Positions 55,649 to 64,000 of a DNA stretch of 64,000 nucleotides are shown here, in pieces; position 1 is the stretch's first letter; each line of letters opens with the position of its first letter. The stretch is taken from positions 372,001 through 436,000 of the forward strand of contig CP038127.1 of NCBI GenBank assembly GCA_004519485.1, given 5' to 3'. The notes below the pieces were generated by a model. That model was not told where the DNA came from, made no database searches, and was given only the letters and a program-made list of their open reading frames with translations. Made by a program: the position numbers and the translations under genes. The DNA is from Nannochloropsis oceanica (taxonomy: Eukaryota > Sar > Eustigmatophyceae > Eustigmatales > Monodopsidaceae).

Positions 55649-56625
55649 CCGGCGCGGAACTGGGGCAGGAAGTGAAGGGGGAGATGAGGCTTGCTTAAAG
55701 TGACTCTACAGTTATCGTCTTTGTTGTCACTGTCTTGTCTACTGCCTTTCTATGTCTTGTTCACGAGGGGTTGGGATGCGAGGAAGCGTGAGGACCGATA
55801 TATGCGAGTCGAGAGACGGACAAGTGCAGCACCCAAAATAGCAGTTCCATCATCACTATTTTTCTTCATGTTCCCGTGCTTCGCTTTTGAAATCCGCAAG
55901 GCGCCTACATGCAAAGACAACAGATACAAGATACACTTGTCTAGCCACTTTAATTCCTGTGCGAGAAGTCACGGACTTTATAGTTTGTGTGTGTGCGTGT
56001 GGAGACATGGTCAGAGCTTTCGTAAGCTCGCTTCTCTCGCGCCTTCAGTGAAACGACGGGACAACGGCCAGGGGCGCAGTATTGAGGAATCAAAAATAAT
56101 TTCACATGAATAGTTTTAAGCTTTACATCCGGTATGGTTGCAAAAATTAGATGTACTCTTTTCATTCATCCGGAATATTATATTTTTGGGAGAAGGAAAA
56201 AGTAGGGGGCTGGGAGCTAGTTGACTCCTGCTTGCGCTATGGCGAGTTTGGAGCTGCCATGTCTAGTGTGCCTGAAAAATCTTAAAAGATGCCCTCTCTT
56301 TCTATGTGTCAGCGTAGCTCTCATAATAAGAACTGAAATGGAAAGAAGACATCTGCGTTCTTCTGTAATGGTTCTGTCAAATTTGTAAATGCGAATGACC
56401 GCTTGGGACGGCATGTCCTCAGCCGAGTAGTCTACCGCATTCGGTCATGCTGCTATAGCAATACTATAACGGTAGTGGTTTGATTCATTCTTCCTTTCCT
56501 TTCCTCCCTCCTTCTCTTCCGCTTTGGGATCTCGTTTTTGTATCGGTGACATCCCGCGAGACTCTCACATCGCCACTCCCACGTGCTGCCCTCCCTCTTT
56601 CCTTCCTTCCCTTCCCTTCCTCCCT
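55649..56625. other. Spacer, no gene seen
   Basis: Between the EDR2-like start and the end of the isopentenyl phosphate kinase gene. AT-richer and almost free of CCCT/GGGA. ORFs are short and unsupported. Confidence 0.5.
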
Positions 56626-59031
56626 CTACTTCCCACACAGCTTCGTCGCTTTGTCTCCCACCTCTCCCTCCAGACATGCCCTGACTGATGCCTCAGAGCC
56701 AACTTTCGAAATAAACACCGGCACGCGGCCACCATGATCCACCTGAAGGAAGGGGGGGGAAGGAGGGAGGCAAGAAGGGGAGGGCGAGGAATCACATGTA
56801 AGTTGTCCCGACAGCGCTTGGCTGATCTTTCAATGAGGGGGAGGGAGGGTGGGATGGGAGGGCAAGTCCTACCTGGATGGAGATCGCAGTGCTGAGCTTG
56901 AGTCGCATTCCCCCCGTAACGTCATCGCCTTTGCTTCCACTGTCCGTACACAGCGCGGAGGACGATGGGGAAGGGAGGGAGGAGGAGGAGGAGGAGGAGG
57001 AAGGGGGGGGGGGAGGAATCTCGATTTCACCTTTTTGGTTAACATGGATGTGGGGGAGGAGGCGAGAGCCGGGGAGGGCAGGATCCATGTTATAGACACC
57101 ATCCACGTCTGTCAGGAAGACAACCTGAAGGAGGGAGGGAGGGAGGGAGGGAGGGAGGGAGGGAGGGAGGGAGGGAACGCTCTTTTAAAAAGCCCGTCTG
57201 CATCCTCGTTTCTTCCCTCCTTCCCTCCCTCCCTCCCTCCCTCCCTCCCTACCCTGGAAACGTCCGGTACATCCTGGGCCAGCTGACGGATGATGGTGTC
57301 TCCGCTGAGGACGTTGCAGCCCTAGGGAGGGAGGGAGGGAGGGAGGGAGAGAGGGATAGAGCATGTGAGGCCTGCATAGATGAAGATGATGTGCCTCCAT
57401 TCCTCCCTGAATCCCTCCCTCCCTCCCTCCCTCCCTCCCTCCCTCCCGTCCTCCCTCACCTTTACTGCGTCTAAGACACCATCTCCGTGCATGACGGCGA
57501 TGAAACCCAGGGCCAGCAAATCGACCACAGCGCGGGTGTTGCTCTGCCGGAAGGGAGGAAAGAGGGAGGGAGAGAGGGATAAATAAGATGAGGGCGGAGT
57601 ATTCGAAGGGGGGGAGGAGGATGGAAAGGTGGTTGCTAGAGTGAATAAATGTACAGGGGGATATGACGGTGACAAGAGAAGATACGAAGCCGAGAGAGAA
57701 AATTTAAGAAGAAGATAGGAGGAAGGGGAAGAAAAAAGGAGGGAAGGAGGGAGGGAGGGAGGGAGGGGAAGAGGCCAATCCGACGAATCTGGCACAGGGA
57801 AGGATACAAGACACAGAAGAGGGGAGGGAGGAAGGGAGGAAGGGAGGGAGGGAGGGAGGGAGGGCAAGGACGTACCTTGGTTACTTCCCCTTTGACTGTG
57901 TTCCACACCCCACACGCCGAGAGGCTGGTAGCTGGCAAGCCATGCGCGATGAGCTCGTTGAGAATGATGCTGCTGAGTTTAAGCACGGAGCACCTGGGCG
58001 GGAGGGAGTGGGGGGGGATGAACAAGCGTCATCAGAATTTGCAAGACGACCACATTGACAGGTATGGAAAGAAAGGAAGGAAGGGAGAGAGGGAGGGAGG
58101 GAAAGCATACCTACCTCGTGGCGGCGAACCCGTACCGCACTTGTTTGAATGCTTCTTGATCCCCCTCCTGTGACCACCCCTTGTTAATTTGATATTTCTT
58201 GGCTTGAGGGTGTCCGAAAGAGCCGGCACCTGAAGGAGGGAGGGAGAAAGGGAGGGAGGGAGGGAAGGAGAGATGAAAGGGAGTGATGCCTCGCGTCGAG
58301 ATGAGAGAGAAGGGGGGCCAACAGGCTGTAGGAACGCCGGCTTTTATCTCTTTCTTCCTCCCTCTTTCCTCTCTCTATTTCTCCACTTTCCTAATCTGCC
58401 CTCCCTCCATTCTTCATCAACGTCGACACTTTCCTAATCTACCCTCCTTCCATCCTTTATCACCTTTTACACTTTCCTAATCTACCCTCCTTCCATTCTT
58501 TATCAACGTTTACACTTTCCTAACATTTCTTTCTGAGCTAACATTCGGTTTTCTTCTTGCTCTCAAAGCTCCGACGTATTTACCCCTCACTCACTCCCTC
58601 CCCCCCTACCGTGCACGACGATTACTCCAAGTCCTTCATCATAGCATTTCTTTATGAGCGTGGCTGCCGCGGCAAGACCCTCCGTTTTGAGGGCCTAAGG
58701 GAGGGACAAAGGGAGGGAGGATTACGAGTGAGATGGAAGTAAATCACCTATTAGTGCGCAACATACATTTCTTGGATAAGGGGAGAGCTATAGTGTGCGT
58801 GATATACACCCATTATGCCCTTCATTCCCCCGCTCCCCACCGTACACTTCCCTCCCTGCCTTCCTTCCTCCCTACCTCGAAGCCAGTCTTGTCCGTGATA
58901 GAAGATCCGCCCAGCTTGATGATAACTACGTCCTGCTTCTTCCCCCCTACTACCTTTTCCTTGCAGCCATTGCTGATATCTCCATTGCTGGTGCCTGTTA
59001 AGTCCGTGTGGACGATGTTTGGGCCCGCCAT
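56626..59031 (-). CDS. IPK: Isopentenyl phosphate kinase (amino-acid kinase fold)
   Basis: IPK phosphorylates isopentenyl (or dimethylallyl) monophosphate to the diphosphate with ATP, feeding isoprenoid synthesis. Eight exons run from the ATG at 59031 to the stop at 56626. In order: VVIIKLGGSSITDKTGFE (phosphate loop), GLGVIVVHGAGSFGH with the family-defining His after GSFG, KKYQINKGW, CGVWNTV, FIAVMHGDGVLDAV, GCNVLSGDTIIRQLA, VVFLTDVDGVYNMDP, FISKVG and GEVGDKATKLCGK. The GAGSFGH motif and absence of PUA or aspartokinase regulatory domains separate it from glutamate-5-kinase and aspartokinase. A Pro/Ser homopolymer insert (PPPPPSSSSSSSS) interrupts the segment after NMDP, in the place where the family has a variable loop. 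No plastid leader is seen, so it is probably cytosolic. Neighbour: same strand as the EDR2-like gene. Confidence 0.88.
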
Positions 59032-60119
59032 GTGCTTGTGTGGAGATGAGGGGGAGGGAGAGGAAGGGAGGGGAGGTTAGATGGAAGGTCGGACGGGGAA
59101 AATTAGAAGCAAGAGGACGGGCACGGCTGCCGACGAGCATTTATGGTACTGCTTAGGAGATATATGGCTCTTATGTAGGTACAGTGGCACGCACTGGCAG
59201 GAAGGTGGAAAGCGAAAAGCGAAAGAGAATGGGAGAAGCATAGATCGGAGAGCTCGGAGCGTCGGTAAGAGAACACCATCACCCTTTCTATGTTTTCTGG
59301 CGACGGAGTAGACATTGAGTCATGGCAGTGAGTGAAATAATGACTGCCAACAGTGTTTGAACGATAAAACCCCTTTCCCTTTATTGCGATAAGCTGGGTG
59401 AAGTCGACCTAATGCCTTGTTTCCACGAATTGGATGGATCGCTCAATTCAATTTCTACCTGGGAAGATCTTTGCCTTTGGGAGAAGGAGGAGAAGTCGAA
59501 GTGACAAAGGAAGGGAAAGGCCTGGCAAATGGTATATGTGAGATTCAAAGGACGATGATTTGAGGCCAACACCTCCTCGTTATCCTCCTCTTGAGGTCAA
59601 CACCCGCAGGCAATTTTCTTGGGTCTTGCTGTGCTTTCTGCTCCAGAAAGAGCGCCTTGCACCCAACCACATGGGGCATAAGATGACCCCAATGCCAGGC
59701 TGTTCAAGAAGTAGTGCGATAGGAAAAGCAAGGATTGAAAGCTGTATATGTTAGGTATTCACACCAACATGGGGTAAAAGGGAGGAAAGGAGGGAGGGAG
59801 AGGATATGCAGGGACGACAAGGAACGTAAAGTTAGAGCCCGTTCAAACGCATCGTGTTTGTTTTCAATTGTATCTTCTTTTTTCGCGTGATCGGGATGAC
59901 AGTCTCTTTGTCTCACCATGTGCGTGTGCAATTGTCACGGCTCACGCAAAGATTGATGGGGTAGGTTTAAGTAAGGGGTAAGTGTGTGTGTGATATGTCT
60001 TTTCTGTGTCCACCACCGCACAGATGAAAATCAAACATGGCCCACATTCTTATGCCAATAGACTCGCCCACATAGAGTTGACAAATAACCATTTTTTTGC
60101 CATTAACTTTCTTTTACCT
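59032..60119. other. Spacer, no gene seen
   Basis: 5' flank of the IPK gene and a further kilobase with short ORFs only. No tRNA or conserved domain recognised. Confidence 0.45.
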
Positions 60120-60690
60120 TCCTCCCACACAGCCTCCTGTTCTCTCTCCCTGTCTCTGTCTTTCTCTCTTTCCCTGCCTCTCTTTCTGTGACACTCAGTC
60201 TCTATTTCTCTCTGTCTCTCTATATATGTTTGTGTATCTGTCTTTGTTTCTTGAAGTCTCTGTCTGTCTGTCTGTCTGGCTGTCTGTGTGTGTCTGTGTG
60301 TGTCTCTGTCTGTGTGTGTCTCTCTCTCTGTGTTTATGTCTCTGTGTCTCTGTGTCTCTGTGTCTTTCTGTCCCTGTCTCTCTGTCTCTGTCCCTCTGTC
60401 TCTCTGTGTCTCTGCGTCTCTGTCTCTGTCTCTCTGTCTCTATCTCTGTCTCTATCTCTGTATCTCTCTCTCTCTGTCTCTCTGTCTCTCTCTTTCTCTC
60501 TTTGCATGTCTGTGTCTGTGTCTCTGTATCTCTGTGTCTCTGTGTCTCTGTGTCTCTGTATCTCTGTATCTCTGTGTCTCTGTATCTCTGTGTCTCTGTG
60601 TCTCTGTCTCTGTGTCTCTGTATCTCTGTGTCTCTGTATCTCTGTATCTCTGTGTCTCTGTATCTCTGTATCTCTGTGTCTCAGAGGTGG
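60120..60690. repeat. CTCTGT/CTCTGTGT-type microsatellite
   Basis: About 570 bases of interrupted TCTCTGTG, TCTCTGTA and CTCTGTCT words on the plus strand. It yields three long overlapping Leu/Ser/Val/Cys-rich ORFs in all three forward frames, a sign of repeat rather than gene. It is distinct from the CCCT family of the rest of the window. Confidence 0.93.
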
Positions 60691-61122
60691 ACCCCCTCCC
60701 CTAGTCCCATCTGGTCTGCCTCTCTCTCGTCTCGCACGTTCTCCATCTTCTCGTTCTCCACCTTCATCTACTTGCCTTTTTTTCTTTTTTATGATTGTTG
60801 TTTTCTTTCCTTTCGTCTTCTCCCTCTCTGCCTCTCTTTCTGTCTCTTTGTCTTTCTTTCGAACTTGTTTTCTTTCCTGTCGTCGACACTCTTCTTCTGT
60901 CTCTCGTCGCTATCTCCAATCTCTTTCGGGTCTTGCTTCGCGCAAACCTCGTGGTTAGATAAATAATGAAACTGTTCCTCCCTTCCTCCCTCCCTCCCTT
61001 CCTCTCCTCCCGCTCTCCCTTCCCTATTTCCTTCTCCTTTCATTCTCCCTTTCCTCCCTTTCTCTCCTTCCCTTCTCCCTTCCCTTCTCCCTTCCCCCGC
61101 TCCCTCTCCTCCAACTCTCTTT
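60691..61122. other. Pyrimidine-rich spacer, no gene seen
   Basis: TCT/CCT-rich on the plus strand, continuing the simple-sequence character of the microsatellite to the 3' end of the low-complexity gene. Confidence 0.5.
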
Positions 61123-61710
61123 TTACGACAAGCCGTAAGCGACCGTATTTTTCGCACCCCCCCCAGCCACCCAGCTCATCGCTTGCATTGCCTTCGTTCC
61201 CGCCTCTCCTTTCTTCCTGATCCATTCCCACGTCCTCTTCACCTGCCGCATAGCTGACCCCAAAATGGCGCGAATGGAGGTAGAGATCGACTGCAGGAAC
61301 GAGGGAGGGAGGGAGGGACGGTGGTCATGCCACTCCTCCACGTCCTCCTCTTCCATGAAAAGTGGTGATCCTAAGCGCGAAAATCGCTCCTCTATTTCCT
61401 CTTCCCCTTCTTCCATTCCTCCCTCGTTCCCTCCCTCCATCCCTTGCTCCATCCCTCCCTCCGTGCCTTCCTCCATCCCTCCCTCCCTCCCTTCCTCCGT
61501 CCCCATCAGCAAATCCAGGGGCTGGACAGAATGATGGAGGACGAGGCGGTTGCTCAAGCCAGGCACATCCAGCTTCGAAAAAGAGGAGGCGAAGGCGGAG
61601 GTGGAGGAGGGGGAGGAGGTGAAAGAGGAGGAGGCGGAGATGTTGAGGTGGAGGAGGAAAGGGAAAGCCTCCCAAATGGTGTGAATTGGGTGGAAATTTT
61701 CCGTCTCCAA

Positions 61711-61742
<32 letters not shown>

Positions 61743-62898
61743 TAGTACATTTAGCAATAAAAGTAGTAGTTGTAGTAGTTGCAGCAGCAACAATAGTAGC
61801 AGCAGCAGCAGTAGTAGTATCGGCAGCGCTACCAGTATAATTATCAGCAGCAATAGCAGCAGACGCCTCAAACGAAATGTGCCCTGCTCCCGTCGCTGCG
61901 ACCGGCAGCGAGAGCTGCTGCTGTTCCTCCTTCTTCATCTCTGCCCCAGTGGGAGGGAGGATGGTCGGAACGAGGGAGGGCAGGGGAAAGGCCAGCACGG
62001 TGCAATGTCCGCGTGCGTAGGCGGGCCAGGCAGGGAGGGAGTCATGGTCGGGGACTGAGGCAGCACGGCGGAACTTCTTCGAGGAGACGGAGAGGTTCTC
62101 GGAGAGGATGCAGGGCATGCTCGAGCCCTTGCTCTTAATGAGAAGAGTGGAGGGTTTGGTGGTGGTGGTGGAGGTAGTGATTGTGGTCCTGGGAACGAAG
62201 ACATCCAGTGGCTTATACAGCGCGAGGGCCGTGCAAGTGCTGCTGCCACTGCTCTTGGTGCTCTTGCCGGTGTCACAGGTGTTGCTGCCACTACTGCTCT
62301 CGCTGAGGTCGCTGCCGTTGCTGCTGCTGCTCGTGGAAGTGATGATGGTGGTGGTAGTGGTGGTGGTTGTGGTGCTCGAGGTGTCATCCTCGCTGCTGCC
62401 CCATTGCCCCTCCCCCGCCCCCCCTCCTTCCCCCCCTTCCTCCCCTAACACCAACGAAGGGATGACCTCTGCGGACTTCAATCCTCCCTCATTCCTGCCT
62501 TCGCCCAGCGCCTTCTTGGCCGCCCTGTTGGCGATGCGCCTTTTATTTTTGTTAATGGCCCTCTTGCTCTTGGGCTTGGGCAGGCTGAGGGCCGCCTCCA
62601 TCTGTACACGAACCCTCTCAGGGGTAGGCGGGCGAGGGCCCTTGCAGCCCTTCCCCTTCTTCTTGTTGTTGCTGTTGCTGGTGTAACTGTTGTTGCTGTT
62701 GTTGCTGTTGTTGTTACTGTTGCCATCGGTAAGGGTCTTGACCTCGCCTCCGCTGCGGCTGCGGCTGTCGCCCAGACCAGCCCATTCTGCACCTCCTGCC
62801 TTCACAGCTGCTGCTGCGGCTGCGGGCCCGAACGCCATCGTTGTAGTATTAGAAGCAGTGTAAATAGTAGTTGTAGTTGTTGTTGTCGTTGTTGTCAT
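61123..62898 (-). CDS. Low-complexity Ser/Thr/Ala-rich protein, intronless, unrecognised
   Basis: About 590 residues from the ATG at 62898; the open frame reaches upstream to 62979 and an upstream exon ending before a CAG near 62958 is possible. Poly-Thr (near residues 2-11, 195-205 and 370-380), poly-Asn/Ser and poly-Ala runs alternate with better-mixed segments. Those include a basic stretch KKKGKGCKGPRPPTPERVRV followed by KSKRAINKNKRR, which looks like a nuclear localisation or nucleic-acid-binding region. Others are SSKKFRRAASVPDHDSLPA, WEAFPFLLHLNISAS, a Met/Glu/Gly repeat (EGGMEEGTEGGMEQGMEGG), and a C-terminal helix SISTSIRAILGSAMRQVKR. I do not recognise a family. The mixed segments and a single 1.8-kb frame with many non-repetitive codons argue for a real gene. 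Confidence 0.55.
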
Positions 62899-63415
62899 TG
62901 TATTCTTCTGGTTTGCTTTGTTGCTCGTCGTGGAAGAGGAGCTGGTGGACGCAGCTTGCTGTGATGACGTGGGGGTCAAAAGAGGGAAGGGAGGCGTGAG
63001 TGGATTTCTTCTTCTTGAATCAACCTTTCGCCTTAATCTTTGCTCTACAAGTGTGTGTATTTATGTGGCATGTTCGGCTGTGCCCGTCCGCTTTCCGGTG
63101 AGCGGGCGGGTGCGGGTGACACTGACTTTGGGGGCTCGGTATGGCGGCCCATGTGAACTTCACTTTGCCTTCGCCGTCGCCTTCGCTGTGTCGTGTGTCC
63201 CTTGGGTGGACTGTGAGTGTGTGGAGGGGTGCATATATGTGCAATCCTGTACATCGCTCCGTCCGTTTGTTGCTTGGTAGCAAGGGGAGCGTTGGGGGAG
63301 TGCGAATGGAGCGAGAGTGGAACAGAGAGACAATCGCACCCGTATGCAAGAGCAAGCAAGCAATGGGAAGCAAGAAGAGCAAAAGATGGGTTGGGCGCCT
63401 GTGGCAAAGGCAGCC

Positions 63416-63696
63416 ATGGACCACGACAACAATAACCACAACTACAACAATATGGTAGAGAAATGCAAGCAAACGCTCTCTCGTTTGGCTCTATCGCAAC
63501 GTAAAAAGAAGGGTGAGTTCACCGGACGGCTCGAAAAGTTTGAATTTGATTGTTTGATTCCTTGCTGGCATTTCTTCGCCCTTTCCTTCCCACCTACTGC
63601 ACTCCATTCCTCCTCTCGTCCATCCCCGACGTGCCGATCATCCGCACCGCCCCATGTTTAGGTAACCTCGGTGCGTGGCGGGCACTCAGGATGTAG
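63416..63696 (+). CDS. Possible 43-residue two-exon small protein
   Basis: ATG at 63416 opens an exon to 63512 with a perfect GTGAGT donor. A TTTAG acceptor at 63661 starts an exon 63662-63696 that keeps phase and ends in TAG. The product begins MDHDNNNHNYNNMVEKCKQ, is basic in the middle (SQRKKKGN) and ends AWRALRM. No family is recognised. The open frame also extends upstream to 63317. This could equally be chance splice-like signals. Confidence 0.3.
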
Positions 63697-64000
63697 TGCA
63701 GTGGGTGGGGGGACGGTGAGGGAAGTGAAGTGAAGGAGGTGCTTCTCAACGGATCGCCGAAGCTCGCTCATCTCCCGTTGGTCCTTCGTTTTGGCTGCTA
63801 GGTGAGCGTGAAAGCACTCTTTCCTCCCTGGAGAAAACGGGGAGGGGAGGGATGGAGGAAAATGGAAGGTTTTGGAGGGATACGTGAGGTGATCGTCCAA
63901 GAAATGGCTCGAAAAAGCAGGCATTTTTTGAGGCCTTTGCAGTGCCTTGTGCTCCTTCTTCACATCAGCGCACAAGGCATCCATACACCACGGGCTTGAG
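63697..64000 (-). CDS. Possible partial gene running off the right edge
   Basis: On the minus strand, 63658-63984 is open. It contains a helix-like stretch AAKTKDQREMSELRRSVEKH with a plausible CTCCAG acceptor near 63830, and DALCADVKKEHKALQRPQK nearer the edge. This could be the last exons of a gene that begins outside the window. No family recognised. Confidence 0.25.

Noticed and set aside
60120-60690. CRISPR-like array
   Set aside because: The repeats are short, imperfect simple sequence with no unique spacers, and the genome is eukaryotic.
60097-60966. Three overlapping Leu/Ser/Val/Cys-rich ORFs of up to 289 residues
   Set aside because: All three forward frames are open across a CTCTGT microsatellite, which is expected from the repeat alone.
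62108-62686. Plus-strand Leu/Val-rich ORF resembling membrane segments
   Set aside because: It is the antisense of poly-Thr/Ser/Ala codons in the minus-strand low-complexity gene.

Overview
The window looks like nuclear DNA of a photosynthetic stramenopile with a secondary red-type plastid, most likely a eustigmatophyte such as Nannochloropsis/Microchloropsis. This is inferred from spliced GT-AG genes, plastid fatty-acid enzymes carrying a signal peptide followed by an ASAFAP-like motif with Phe at the predicted cleavage site, and a Ufd1-like protein with a targeting leader. The dominant feature is a tetranucleotide, CCCT on one strand and GGGA on the other, that fills nearly all introns and many spacers. 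It is stop-free in all six frames, so it generates many long spurious ORFs. Those are ignored here.

Left third (0-21.5 kb): PP2A B56 regulatory subunit (-), intronless queuine tRNA-ribosyltransferase accessory subunit (+), then a head-to-head pair of plastid fatty-acid condensing enzymes, KASIII (-) and KASII (+), separated by about 1 kb. A secreted Gln/Pro/Gly/Met repeat protein (+) follows, then a repeat-poor AT-richer island, then 3-ketodihydrosphingosine reductase (-).

Middle (22-43 kb): an unrecognised spliced gene (+), a single-KH-domain protein (-), an ornithine cyclodeaminase/mu-crystallin homologue (-), a Ufd1-like protein with a signal-anchor/transit leader (-; candidate SELMA component), a xylose-reductase-like aldo-keto reductase (+), an intronless MetE-like protein that lacks both zinc-ligand cysteines (-), and a secreted T2 ribonuclease (-).

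Right third (43-64 kb): a SpoU/TrmH RNA methyltransferase with an organelle leader (-), a short-chain dehydrogenase (-), a decayed hAT transposase fragment (+), an EDR2-C (DUF1336) lipid-binding protein (-), isopentenyl phosphate kinase (-), a CTCTGT-type microsatellite, an intronless low-complexity Ser/Thr-rich protein (-), and weakly supported small genes at the right edge.

Functionally, lipid and isoprenoid metabolism is well represented (KASII, KASIII, KDSR, EDR2-like, IPK). Apart from the KASII/KASIII pair I see no operon-like logic. Exon borders were read by eye from splice signals, phase continuity and family conservation. There is one 100-base assembly gap at 25019-25118.
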